Positions 8,941-17,216 are shown, counted from the stretch's first letter. The stretch is DNA of 64,000 nucleotides from Fulverythrobacter ferritrahens (GCF_020539485.1 NZ_JACDXU010000001.1:1054001-1118000); one strand, 5' to 3'. Made by a program: numbers and translations. The notes: generated by a model from the letters alone, not told the origin.

Positions 8941-9098
8941 CCTGTCACCCCCGACTTGTTCCGGGGTCCAGCTCAATAAGGGTGCCACGCAAAGCCAGGA
9001 AGGCGCAAAGAGATTGCGCGTTCACTCACCTTCTTCGCGTCTTTGCGCCTTTGCGTGAGATAATCAGCTGGACCCCGGAACAAGTCCGGGGTGACAGG
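8941..9098. repeat. Nested palindromic repeat between ilvD and the amidohydrolase gene
   Basis: The outer arms are 33 bp, at 8941-8973 and 9066-9098, and are reverse complements at 32 of 33 positions (core ACTTGTTCCGGGGTCCAGCT). Inside lies a second inverted pair built on CACGCAAAG/GCGCAAAGA: the left copy at 8986-9011 is interrupted by 8 extra bases and the right copy is at 9040-9057. It therefore looks like one repeat family inserted inside another. The 95 bp between it and ilvD contain only a GGGGACAGTGCC-type motif that I cannot assign. Confidence 0.85.
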
Positions 9099-9103
9099 CA
9101 GGG

Positions 9104-9832
9104 TTATTCCCCGATCGCAATCGCCACACGGTTGCATATCCGCGCCAGCCGCTCGGCCCATTCGGCCTGCTGTTCAGGCGTCGATAGCCGGTCCTGCCGA
9201 ACCTCAACCCCGAAATAGGGCCTGCCCTCGGCCTCGGCATGGACGTTCATCGTGGTGTTGAGCACCTTGCCTGAATAGGGCTGGTTATCGCCCACATTCA
9301 GCCCTTCCGCCGCCAGCACCGGAATGGCCACGCGGGCGGCCCGGTCATCCTGATTATACAGCACCCCGCATTCCCACGGGCGCCTGCAATCGGGATCGCT
9401 GGCCAGTTGCGGCGTGAAACTGTGGAGCGAGAGGATCAGCGAAGGCGGCGTTTCTTCCAGCAACCGGGCGAGCGCGGAGTGATAGGGGCGATAGAAACGC
9501 GCCATCCGCGCTTCATGCACCTCGCCGCGATTGCCGGGAATTTCCACTCCGTCGCTCACTTCGGGAACGCTGGCGAGGGAATCCTCATCCCGGTTGAAGT
9601 CGCACACCAGACGGCTGACATTGCCCTGAAAGGCCGCGATGCCGGGATTCTGCGCCATCAGTTCGCCCACCACGGCAACCCCGATGTCGATAGCGATATG
9701 CTGGTTCAGCAGCGCGGGATCGATGCCCAGCTCGATGTCGCCGGGCACTGCATTGGAAGCATGGTCCGAAACCACCAGGATGCCGCCGAAACGCGGGGTT
9801 CCCAATATCCGGTATGCCTCATGCTCGATCAT
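9104..9832 (-). CDS. N-formylglutamate amidohydrolase family protein
   Basis: A 242-residue protein of the N-formylglutamate amidohydrolase (FGase/HutG-like) family, zinc hydrolases of the carboxypeptidase fold. Visible features are VVSDHASNAVPGDIELG near residue 20, the stretch HIAIDIGVAVVGELMA, the region VCDFNRDEDS, and LILSLHSFTPQL, which carry likely metal and substrate ligands. The start ATG 9832 overlaps the ispE stop (ATGA), so it is coupled to ispE. No hut genes are near, so histidine catabolism is not implied. The true substrate may be another N-acyl amino acid. Confidence 0.9.
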   Translation of the reverse strand: MIEHEAYRILGTPRFGGILVVSDHASNAVPGDIELGIDPALLNQHIAIDIGVAVVGELMAQNPGIAAFQGNVSRLVCDFNRDEDSLASVPEVSDGVEIPGNRGEVHEARMARFYRPYHSALARLLEETPPSLILSLHSFTPQLASDPDCRRPWECGVLYNQDDRAARVAIPVLAAEGLNVGDNQPYSGKVLNTTMNVHAEAEGRPYFGVEVRQDRLSTPEQQAEWAERLARICNRVAIAIGE

Positions 9833-10635
9833 CGCAGTCTGCCTTCCATGCGCCACCATTGCGGATGTTCCTGCGCTAGCCGCTCGGACGCGGCATGCAA
9901 GGCCTCCGGGCTGTCGAACAGGGCAAAACAGGTCGCGCCGCTGCCCGACATGCGCGACAGCCAGGGGCCTGTTGCCTCAAGATCACGCAACACATCGGCG
10001 ATTTCGGGGCAGAGCGAGATGGCGGGCGCTTCCAGATCGTTGCGCCCTTCCAGGGCGATCTGCCGCGCACTGCCTTCCGGCATGGGCCCGCGATCCTGCC
10101 CATCCCACGCCTTGAAAACCGGACCGGTGGCCAGCGGAATGCGCGGATTGACCAGCAGCACGGGCATTCCGGCAAGGTCGACCGGGCCGGGTTCCAGCTC
10201 CGTCCCCGTGCCGCGCCCCACGCAGGTCACGCTTTCCACGCAGGCGGGCACATCCGCGCCCAGCTGCGCGGCGCGTTCCCGCCAGTCATCCGGCAGGCCG
10301 TGTGTGCGCTCCACCAGCCGGAACACCGCCCCCGCATCGGCAGAGCCCCCGCCCAGCCCGGCGGCGACCGGCAGGTTCTTCTCCAGCGTGATCGCCAGCC
10401 CATCGGCGCGCGGCAGGGCCCCCAGCGCGCGGGCAACGATATTGCCGAAGGGATCGGTCAGCGCAGCCCCGAATTCCCCGGTGACGGCCAGACTATCCTG
10501 CTCCGCCTGCCGCGCGGTGAGTTCGTCCCCCGCATCGACAAAGGCGAAGAGCGTTTCCAGCTCATGATACCCATCCTCCCGCCGCCGCCGGACGTGGAGG
10601 GCGAGATTGATCTTGGCGTAGGCGGTTTCCCTCAC
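9829..10635 (-). CDS. ispE: 4-diphosphocytidyl-2-C-methyl-D-erythritol kinase
   Basis: A 268-residue GHMP-family kinase for the fourth step of the MEP isoprenoid pathway; it phosphorylates CDP-methylerythritol with ATP. Markers are the N-terminal AYAKINLALHV, the ATP-binding PVAAGLGGGSADAGAVF and the C-terminal MSGSGATCFALF. It starts at GTG 10635, whose bases overlap the stop of the DUF559 gene (GTGA). The only good Shine-Dalgarno sequence, GGGGAGG ending 4 nt before the start, lies in the inverted-repeat arm of the DUF559 unit, so the inserted unit appears to have replaced the original leader of ispE. Confidence 0.97.
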   Translation of the reverse strand: MRETAYAKINLALHVRRRREDGYHELETLFAFVDAGDELTARQAEQDSLAVTGEFGAALTDPFGNIVARALGALPRADGLAITLEKNLPVAAGLGGGSADAGAVFRLVERTHGLPDDWRERAAQLGADVPACVESVTCVGRGTGTELEPGPVDLAGMPVLLVNPRIPLATGPVFKAWDGQDRGPMPEGSARQIALEGRNDLEAPAISLCPEIADVLRDLEATGPWLSRMSGSGATCFALFDSPEALHAASERLAQEHPQWWRMEGRLR

Positions 10636-11063
10636 AAATCCTCCCCGTTCCGGGGAGGGGGACCATCCGCAGGATGGTGGAGGGGCACACGCGGAGTCAT
10701 CGGAACGCCAATCCTGTCACAACAAACCTCAACTACCCGCTCCATAGCCGCCCCGACATCGTCCAGCACAGCCTTCGCCGGAACCCGCAGCGTAGCAACG
10801 CCTTGCGACCGAAGGAAATGGGACCGAGCAGCATCCGCCTTCGCCGCACGAATACCGCTGTGGGCAAATCCGTCCACCTCGATCGCCAGTCGCGCCCCCG
10901 CGCAATAGAAATCCAGCACATAATCCCCCGCCGGATGCTGTCGCCGGAATTTCAATCCTTGCGAGCGTTTGCGCATTTCCCGCCAGAGCATCGCTTCGGG
11001 CAAGGTCATTTCGCTGCGCAATTTGCGAGCGCGTTTGACTGTGTTGCGAGGTCCGGTGATCAC
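10632..11063 (-). CDS. DUF559 nuclease-like protein enclosed by inverted repeats
   Basis: A 143-residue DUF559 protein with a Vsr-like PD-(D/E)XK fold. The candidate active site is DYVLDFYCAG then LAIEVDGFAH, giving Asp51, Glu62 and Asp64. The N-terminal RKLRSEMTLPEAMLW and RRQHPAGDYVLDF are classic for the family. It starts at GTG 11063, with GGAGGGG about 7 nt upstream inside the right repeat arm. Its last 18 residues (126-143, VPLHHPADGPPPRNGEDL) are encoded by the left arm. It sits between the ETF-quinone oxidoreductase and ispE, and its stop overlaps the ispE start. DUF559 proteins are presumed nucleases, and no biological role is established. Confidence 0.9.
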   Translation of the reverse strand: MITGPRNTVKRARKLRSEMTLPEAMLWREMRKRSQGLKFRRQHPAGDYVLDFYCAGARLAIEVDGFAHSGIRAAKADAARSHFLRSQGVATLRVPAKAVLDDVGAAMERVVEVCCDRIGVPMTPRVPLHHPADGPPPRNGEDL

Positions 11064-11118
11064 GCCTGTGCCCCTCCACCACCTTTGGTGGTCCCCCTCC
11101 CCGTTTCGGGGAGGATTT
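10636..11118. mobile_element. Inverted-repeat unit carrying the DUF559 gene (putative non-autonomous element)
   Basis: The left arm at 10636-10688 and right arm at 11068-11118 are reverse complements over about 51-53 bp, differing only in two short central loops. Each arm folds into two small hairpins (CTCCCCG..CGGGGAG and CCACC..GGTGG). Between them is essentially only the DUF559 gene. The right arm abuts the stop codon of the ETF-quinone oxidoreductase and the left arm abuts the ispE start. No target-site duplication or transposase is evident. Calling it mobile is an inference from structure. Confidence 0.6.
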
Positions 11119-12764
11119 CACATATTCGGATAATTCGGCCCACCGCCGCCTTCGGGCGTTACCCATTCGATGTTCTGCGTCGGGTCCTTGATGTCGCAGG
11201 TCTTGCAGTGGACGCAGTTCTGGGCGTTGATCACCAGGCTGGGATTGCCTTCCTCCACGCCCACGAATTCATAGACGCCCGCCGGGCAATAGCGTGCTTC
11301 CGGCCCGGCATAGACCGGCAGGTTGATCGCCGTGGGAACCGTGGGGTCTTTCAGCTTCAGGTGACAGGGCTGGTCTTCCTCGTGATTGGTGTTCGACAGG
11401 AACACGGAGGAAAGCCGGTCAAAGCTGATCACGCCATCGGGCTTGGGATAGGCGATGGGCTGGTAATTCTTCGCCTCGCCCGTGGCGGAGGCATCGGTGT
11501 GGTGCGCCATGGTGAAAGGCAGGCGAATGCCCAAAGTGCGCAGCCACATATCCGCGCCCGCCAGAACCGTGCCCAGCGTGCCGCCGAACTTCGCCACCAG
11601 CGGTTCGGCATTCTTCACCAGTTCCAGTTCCTTCGCGATCCAGCTGGACCGCAGCGAGGCGCCATAGCCGCTCAGCTCGTCATTCTGGCGGCCGGTCTCG
11701 AAGGCTTCGGCAATGGCTTCGGCGGCGAGCATCCCGCTCTTCATCGCGGTGTGGCTGCCCTTGATGCGCGGCACGTTCACGAAGCCTGCCGAACAGCCGA
11801 TCAGCGCGCCGCCGGGGAATTCCAGCTTGGGCACGGACTGCCAGCCGCCTTCGTTGATCGCCCGCGCACCATAGGACACGCGGCGGCCGCCCTCCAGAAT
11901 GGCGCGGATTTCCGGGTGCTGCTTCCAGCGCTGGAATTCCTCGAAGGGATAGACATAGGGATTGGCGTAATCGAGCGCGGTGACGAAGCCGAGCGCCACC
12001 TGCCCGTTGGCCTGATGATAAAGGAAGCCCCCGCCCCAGCTGCCGCTTTCGCTCAGCGGCCAGCCCTGCGTGTGGAGCACGCGGCCCGGCACATGCTTTT
12101 CCGGCGCGATGTCCCACAATTCCTTGATGCCCAGGCCATAGACCTGCGGCTGGCAATCCCGCTCCAGATCGTAATGCGCCTTGAGCCGCTTGGTCAGATG
12201 GCCGCGCGCGCCTTCGGCGAACAGGGTGTATTTGGCGTGCAGTTCCATGCCCGGCTGATAGTCCGGCTTGTGACTGCCATCCCTGGCCACGCCCATATCC
12301 TGCGTGGCGACGCCCATCACCGCGCCAGCCTCGTCGAACAGCACTTCCGCTGCCGGGAAGCCGGGGAAGATCTCCACGCCCAGTGCCTCGGCCTTTTCCG
12401 CCAGCCAGCGGCACAGATTGCCCAGCGACCCGGTATAGCAACCCTTGTTGCTCATCAGCGGGGGCATCATCGCATGGGGCATGTCGAGCTTGCCCGTGGC
12501 GGTCAGCGCCCAGTGCCAATTGTCGGTGACGGGCACTTCGGCCATCGGGCAGCCGTCTGTGCGCCAGTCCGGCAGCAGCTCGTCCAGCGCCTTGGGATCG
12601 ACCACCGCGCCGGAAAGGATATGCGCGCCGACTTCCGAGCCCTTTTCCAGAATGCACACGCTGGCATCGGGCGCGAGCTGCTTGAGACGGACGGCGGCGG
12701 CAAGGCCGGCGGGCCCGGCCCCAACCACTACCACGTCATAAGGCATGGATTCGCGTTCGCTCAT
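11118..12764 (-). CDS. Electron transfer flavoprotein-ubiquinone oxidoreductase
   Basis: A 548-residue inner-membrane-associated flavoprotein that passes electrons from ETF (fatty-acid and amino-acid oxidation) to ubiquinone. An FAD-binding VVVVGAGPAGLAAAV lies near residue 10. At the C-terminus is a ferredoxin-like cluster domain with cysteines in RYCPAGVYEF and NCVHCKTCDIKDPTQNIEW, typical of ETF-QO. The start ATG 12764 gives the normal family length; the frame stays open further upstream only because it runs antisense to the next gene. The stop touches the right arm of the DUF559 repeat unit. It is divergent from the UDG-like gene with 87 bp between them. Confidence 0.97.
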   Translation of the reverse strand: MSERESMPYDVVVVGAGPAGLAAAVRLKQLAPDASVCILEKGSEVGAHILSGAVVDPKALDELLPDWRTDGCPMAEVPVTDNWHWALTATGKLDMPHAMMPPLMSNKGCYTGSLGNLCRWLAEKAEALGVEIFPGFPAAEVLFDEAGAVMGVATQDMGVARDGSHKPDYQPGMELHAKYTLFAEGARGHLTKRLKAHYDLERDCQPQVYGLGIKELWDIAPEKHVPGRVLHTQGWPLSESGSWGGGFLYHQANGQVALGFVTALDYANPYVYPFEEFQRWKQHPEIRAILEGGRRVSYGARAINEGGWQSVPKLEFPGGALIGCSAGFVNVPRIKGSHTAMKSGMLAAEAIAEAFETGRQNDELSGYGASLRSSWIAKELELVKNAEPLVAKFGGTLGTVLAGADMWLRTLGIRLPFTMAHHTDASATGEAKNYQPIAYPKPDGVISFDRLSSVFLSNTNHEEDQPCHLKLKDPTVPTAINLPVYAGPEARYCPAGVYEFVGVEEGNPSLVINAQNCVHCKTCDIKDPTQNIEWVTPEGGGGPNYPNM

Positions 12765-12851
12765 TTTCCGGCGTCCTCGATGGAAAAGTGTCTTCGTGAA
12801 CGCAGGAGCCTTGATTGCTGGCGGCGGCGAGGTCAAGACTGGAGGCGACTT

Positions 12852-13622
12852 ATGGACACTGCCGCATCCCTTCCGCCCAGCCGCACGCTCGCCGCGCAAT
12901 TCGCCGCCGTGCAGGACTGGTGGCGAGAGGCCGGGGTGGACCATATTTTCACCGACGCTACGGAAGTCTGGCTGCACGAGCCAAAGGAGGAAGCGCCTTC
13001 CACTCCCCGGCGCATCCCGCCTGTCATTGCCCAGCCCGAGGCAGAGGTTCAGCGCCCCAGAATCGGCGGCGATCCGGCCAGCTGGCCCCAGCGGCTTGAG
13101 GACTTTGGCCAATGGTGGCTGACCGAGCCGAGTCTCGATACGGGCGGCCCGCGCCCCCGCATCGCCCCGCGCGGCGCTGGCGGCGCGCAGCTGATGGTAC
13201 TGGTGCCCGAACCGGAGCCGGAGGATAGCGAAACGCTGCTTTCCGCATCGCGCGGGCGGCTGCTGGCCAGCTTCCTGCGCGCGGCAGGAGTAGATCCGGC
13301 GGATGTCTATCTGGCCAGCACGCTTGCCCGGCATACGCCCGCGGCGGACTGGGCCTCGCTGTCTTCCGATGGGTTGGGGGCCGTGGTGCTGCATCACATC
13401 GCGCTGGTGCGCCCGCGCCGCGTGATCGCCTTCGGGCGCGACGTTTTGCCGCTGATCGGCCACGATCCGACGCAAACTCAAGCAAATTACCGCGAAATTA
13501 ACCACCATGGCGTGACTTTTCCGCTATTGCCGGAAAGAAGCCTCGACTTTCTGCTGGCCCGCCCGGCCGCTAGATCGGGCTTCTGGCAGCGGTGGCTGGA
13601 TTGGACGGACGGCTCGGACTGA
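12852..13622 (+). CDS. UDG-superfamily-like protein without canonical catalytic motifs
   Basis: A 256-residue protein starting at ATG 12852, with GGAGG about 7 nt upstream. The C-terminal half resembles the uracil-DNA glycosylase superfamily: RGRLLASFLRAAGVDPADVY, then LVRPRRVIAFGRDVLPLIG. Where family 4/5 enzymes have the GEAPG-type motif, this one has LVPEPEPED. It contains no cysteine at all, so it cannot bind the four-cysteine cluster of family 4. The N-terminal part (WREAGVDHIFTDATEVWL) is an added domain. It is followed after 1 nt by the lytic transglycosylase gene. It may be a degenerate, non-enzymatic member with an unknown role. Confidence 0.7.
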   Translation: MDTAASLPPSRTLAAQFAAVQDWWREAGVDHIFTDATEVWLHEPKEEAPSTPRRIPPVIAQPEAEVQRPRIGGDPASWPQRLEDFGQWWLTEPSLDTGGPRPRIAPRGAGGAQLMVLVPEPEPEDSETLLSASRGRLLASFLRAAGVDPADVYLASTLARHTPAADWASLSSDGLGAVVLHHIALVRPRRVIAFGRDVLPLIGHDPTQTQANYREINHHGVTFPLLPERSLDFLLARPAARSGFWQRWLDWTDGSD

Positions 13623-13623
13623 C

Positions 13624-15399
13624 ATGACTCGCACAAAACGAATGGCGCTTGCCCTTCTCGCAGGCGGGATCGGATTCACGCTCGCCACGTTCACATTGGC
13701 AACGCCGGCCATGGCCGACAGCGCTGAATATTTCCACGCCCATGCCACCGGCTCCACCGTGCCCACGCTGCTTCCGCAGTCGGACCGGGACTATTACCGG
13801 GATTTCTTCAACGCGATCGACAAGGAGGACTGGGCCAAGGTCCAGGATCTTCTCGCCCAGCGCAAGGATGGCCCGCTGCACAAGGTGGCGCTGGCGGAAT
13901 ATTATCTCGCCGCGCGTTCCCCCAAGGTGGAACTGCCGCAGATCGAGGATTGGCTGAAAGGCGGCGAAAGGCTGCCCCAGGCCGAACAGCTCGCGCGGCT
14001 TGGCATGAAGCGCGGGCTCACCAACCCGCCTGCCCTGCCCCAGCAGCAGAGCTTCCAGCGCCAACCCTCCCCGCCCAAGCGCATTCGCCCCGGCGCGGTG
14101 GAGGATGGGACCATGCCCGAGGCCGTGAAGGCCCAGATCCTCGACCGGATCACCAATGACGATCCCGATGGCGCGCGCACCGCGCTGGGGGGCGTCGATG
14201 CCCTGCTCAGCCCCGAAGCCCGCGCCGAATGGCGCCAACGGGTGGCCTGGAGCTATTATATCGAAAACCGCGACGCCGATGCGCTGTCGCTGTCGCTCAC
14301 CGTGGCCGAAGGGGCGGGCCCCTGGGTAGCCGAAGGCCATTGGGTGACCGGCCTTGCCGCCTGGCGGCTGGACGATTGCACGACCGCCCTCTACGGCTTT
14401 GAAAGCGCGGCCCAGCGCAGCGCCAATCCTGAATTGACCGCCGCCGCGCATTACTGGGCCAATCGCGCCGCCGTGCGTTGCCGCATGCCGGAAAAGGCCA
14501 GCGCCCATCTGCGCCAGGCGGCCCGGACGGACGAAACCCTCTATGGCATGCTCGCCGCCGAGCAGCTGGGCATTGGCCTGCCCAATCGCTTTGCCAAGCC
14601 CGATTTCAACCAGAAGGACTGGGACCGCCTGAAGGACAAGGACAATGTCCGCATGGCAATCGAACTGGCCGAGATCGGGCGAGACGATCTGGCAAGCAAA
14701 TTGCTGATCCATCAGGCGAAGATCGGCGATGCCCGCGATTATGAATCGCTGTCCCGCCTGGCGCGCGGGCTCGGCCTGCCTTCCACGCAATTGTTCATGG
14801 CCAATAATGCCCCCTCGGGCGGAAGGGCCGATCCGGCTTCCAGCTATCCCGCGCCGCGCTGGATGCCGGTTACCGGATGGGAAGTGGACCCTGCGCTGGC
14901 CTATGCCCATGCGCTGCAGGAATCGAACTTCCGGGTCAGCGCGGTCAGCCCCGCCAATGCGCGCGGGCTGATGCAGATAACGCCGATCACCGTGCGTGAA
15001 CATGCCCCGCGCCTCAATCTCTCGGCTGCGGCGGTCGATCTGGACGATCCTCGAGTAAATCTCGCATTCGGCCAGCAAAATCTTGAAATGCTGCGCGATT
15101 CTACCGCGACCGAAGGCAAGCTGCCCAAGATCATGGCGGCCTATAATGCGGGCCTCACTCCCGTCACCCGCTGGAACAGCGAAGTGCGCGATCAGGGCGA
15201 TCCGCTGCTCTACATGGAATCCATCCCCTATTGGGAAACGCGCGGCTACGTCGCCATCGTTATGCGCAATTACTGGATGTATGAGCGGCAGGCGGATAGC
15301 GATTCTCCCAGCCGCATGGCGCTCGCCCAGGGCCAATGGCCCGCCTTTCCGGGCCAGCCCAGGAGCGGCAGGGTCTGGCTTTCCGCAAAACGCGATTAA
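13624..15399 (+). CDS. Soluble lytic murein transglycosylase (SLT domain)
   Basis: A 591-residue periplasmic enzyme that cleaves the MurNAc-GlcNAc bond of peptidoglycan with 1,6-anhydro product formation. A signal peptide is visible (basic MTRTKR, hydrophobic core, cleavage near TPAMADS). A long helical region follows, and the C-terminal SLT domain has ALQESNFRVSAVSPANARGL, with the catalytic glutamate in QESNF, then LMQITP and IMAAYNAGLTPVTRW. It begins 1 nt after the UDG-like gene, so the two are probably co-transcribed. Its length is close to that of E. coli Slt70. Confidence 0.95.
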   Translation: MTRTKRMALALLAGGIGFTLATFTLATPAMADSAEYFHAHATGSTVPTLLPQSDRDYYRDFFNAIDKEDWAKVQDLLAQRKDGPLHKVALAEYYLAARSPKVELPQIEDWLKGGERLPQAEQLARLGMKRGLTNPPALPQQQSFQRQPSPPKRIRPGAVEDGTMPEAVKAQILDRITNDDPDGARTALGGVDALLSPEARAEWRQRVAWSYYIENRDADALSLSLTVAEGAGPWVAEGHWVTGLAAWRLDDCTTALYGFESAAQRSANPELTAAAHYWANRAAVRCRMPEKASAHLRQAARTDETLYGMLAAEQLGIGLPNRFAKPDFNQKDWDRLKDKDNVRMAIELAEIGRDDLASKLLIHQAKIGDARDYESLSRLARGLGLPSTQLFMANNAPSGGRADPASSYPAPRWMPVTGWEVDPALAYAHALQESNFRVSAVSPANARGLMQITPITVREHAPRLNLSAAAVDLDDPRVNLAFGQQNLEMLRDSTATEGKLPKIMAAYNAGLTPVTRWNSEVRDQGDPLLYMESIPYWETRGYVAIVMRNYWMYERQADSDSPSRMALAQGQWPAFPGQPRSGRVWLSAKRD

Positions 15400-15446
15400 G
15401 CAGCCCGGATTCCCCGGCACACCGATAGTCTAGAAGGGCCCAAGCC

Positions 15447-15974
15447 ATGGCGGTCGATCCCGCACGTATCTTCAAGCCGATCAATATCGCCCTGCTCACC
15501 GTATCCGACACGCGCGGCCCGGATGAAGACACTTCGGGCGACATTCTGGCAGACCGGATCAAGACCGCCGGGCACAGACTGGTGGCCCGCGCGCTGGAAA
15601 AGGACGATGTGGCCATCATCACCCAGCGCCTGAACAACTGGATCGACGATCAGAGCGTGGACGCGGTGATCATCACCGGCGGCACCGGCCTGACCGGCCG
15701 CGACGTGACGCCCGAGGCGCTGGACCGCGTGAAGGAAAAGGACATTCCCGGCTTTGGCGAATTGTTCCGCTGGATCAGCTACAACACGATCGGCACCTCC
15801 ACCGTCCAGTCCCGCGCCTGCGCCGTGGTATCGCGCGGAACCTATGTCTTCGCCCTGCCCGGATCGAACGGCGCAGTGAAGGACGGGTGGGACGGCATCC
15901 TTGCCGAACAGCTCGACAGCCGCAACCGGCCCTGCAATTTCGTGGAACTGATGCCGAGGTTGCGGGAGAAATGA
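15447..15974 (+). CDS. moaB: Molybdenum cofactor biosynthesis protein B
   Basis: A 175-residue MoaB/MogA-fold protein that acts in molybdopterin adenylylation or a related step of cofactor assembly. The family features are [19 protein letters not shown] at the N-terminus, the pterin-binding [19 protein letters not shown], and [17 protein letters not shown]. The length matches bacterial MoaB. It follows the transglycosylase by 47 nt on the same strand. No other moa or moe genes are in the window. The 357 bp after it contain only a palindromic repeat (16094-16182) and no gene I can support. Confidence 0.95.
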   Translation: MAVDPARIFKPINIALLTVSDTRGPDEDTSGDILADRIKTAGHRLVARALEKDDVAIITQRLNNWIDDQSVDAVIITGGTGLTGRDVTPEALDRVKEKDIPGFGELFRWISYNTIGTSTVQSRACAVVSRGTYVFALPGSNGAVKDGWDGILAEQLDSRNRPCNFVELMPRLREK

Positions 15975-16093
15975 GCTAAAGTAGTTTGACAGGTAGGCGA
16001 CTTGAGCTTTTAATTCTCATGCCTTCGCCATCCGCGCACGCCGGAAGCAATGTCGGGAATCTGCCGGGCGTGATCGCTTGCCATGCCCAACCC

Positions 16094-16182
16094 GTCATCC
16101 TGAACTCGTTTCAGGATCTATTTCTCCGGATTGCGTGACAGCGTATGGGGAAGAATGGATCCTGAAACAAGTTCAGGATGAC
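16094..16182. repeat. Dispersed palindromic repeat downstream of moaB
   Basis: Two 25-bp arms, at 16094-16118 and 16158-16182, are reverse complements at 24 of 25 positions (GTCATCCTGAACTCGTTTCA type) around a 39-bp centre. This is another repeat family common in sphingomonads. It lies in the 357-bp gap 15975-16331, where I see no other feature apart from AT-rich sequence at about 16186-16230. Confidence 0.85.
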
Positions 16183-16331
16183 GCTGATAAATAGATTTTT
16201 TAGGTATTTCTGATACTTATCGTTCAATCCAGCCAATCAACCTCATTCCGCCCAACAATCCCCTGTCCTACACGCAGCCTCATGCATAATAGACCTGATT
16301 CGCCATTTGTTCTCAACAGGAGAAGCGGATC

Positions 16332-17216
16332 ATGGAATTCACGCAATTTGCCGGAACCGAGCTTCCCGCCCGCAAGGACGGGTGGAGCGGCGCGCTCAAG
16401 GTCAGGTTCCTGGATCACCTTGCCAGCAAGGGCACGGTCCGCGCGGCCTGTGCGGCAGTGGGTATGTCACCCGAGGCGGCCTATCGCCTGAGGCGGCGCG
16501 ATGGGCTGTTTGCGCGCGGATGGGCCGCCGCTCTGGTGCTGGCGCGCGAGGTGAGCAGCGACGAACTGGCTTGCCGCGCGCTGGACGGGATCGAGGAAGA
16601 CATCTGGTATCGCGGCGAGCTGGTCGGCACGCGGCGCAAATATGATACGCGCCTGCTGCTGGCCCATCTCGCCCGGCTCGACCGCATGGTGGAAGAATGC
16701 TCCGACGAGGACCCGCACAAGGGGGACGCCGCACGGTTCGACGAACTGCTGGCCTCCTTGTGCGATCAGGATCGGCCCTGCGACGAAGACCGGCCCGGCA
16801 GCCCGGGAAAAGACCTGCCTCCCGAGCGGGAAGACTTCATCATCGAGGCCCGGGGACGCGCATGGCAGGAGGCCTTCCATCGGACACCCGTCCGTGAGGG
16901 CGCAAATCCGGCCGACAGCGAGCCCGATCCCATCTGGGATGAAGAGGACGGGGACGGCTATTACAGCGAAGAAAGCTGCGAACTGCGCGAAGAGGCCGCC
17001 GATCAGGCTGGCGAGGAAGCCGCGCTGGAAGCAGCGGCGTGCTGGGATGACTGGTTCGCCCGTGGCTGCGCAGCGGTGGACGCCGCCTGCGCACCGCCTC
17101 CCCCGCCCCGGCGGCTGCGAGGGTCGGCCAGCCTGCTCAGCACTGTGTCAACCTTGTCAACTTCGGGCGGGATCGGGGATGGGGCCATCGGGCAAAATCA
17201 GAACCGCTCAGCCTGA
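16332..17216 (+). CDS. Helix-turn-helix protein of unknown function
   Basis: A 294-residue protein starting at ATG 16332, with AGGAGAAG about 8 nt upstream. Residues about 25-55 (FLDHLASKGTVRAACAAVGM, then SPEAAYRLRRR) form a helix-turn-helix like those of terminase small subunits and Trp-repressor-like regulators. The rest is acidic and low-complexity (DEEDGDGYYSEESCELREEA), then proline-rich (CAPPPPPRRLRG). Similar proteins occur in sphingomonads without assigned function. There are no phage genes nearby, so a packaging role is unlikely. The stop codon lies in a repeat arm that begins at 17205, so the natural C-terminus may have been altered by that repeat. Confidence 0.75.
   Translation: MEFTQFAGTELPARKDGWSGALKVRFLDHLASKGTVRAACAAVGMSPEAAYRLRRRDGLFARGWAAALVLAREVSSDELACRALDGIEEDIWYRGELVGTRRKYDTRLLLAHLARLDRMVEECSDEDPHKGDAARFDELLASLCDQDRPCDEDRPGSPGKDLPPEREDFIIEARGRAWQEAFHRTPVREGANPADSEPDPIWDEEDGDGYYSEESCELREEAADQAGEEAALEAAACWDDWFARGCAAVDAACAPPPPPRRLRGSASLLSTVSTLSTSGGIGDGAIGQNQNRSA

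Noticed and set aside
6818-9058. A 746-codon plus-strand open frame
   Set aside because: It is antisense to ilvD, which is unmistakable.
10674-13622. A 982-codon open frame ending at the UDG-like stop
   Set aside because: Only the last 256 codons are coding; the remainder is antisense to the ETF-quinone oxidoreductase and to the DUF559 gene. GGAGG before ATG 12852 marks the real start.
16332-17216. Phage terminase small subunit marking a prophage
   Set aside because: No other phage gene is near; only the helix-turn-helix resembles terminase.
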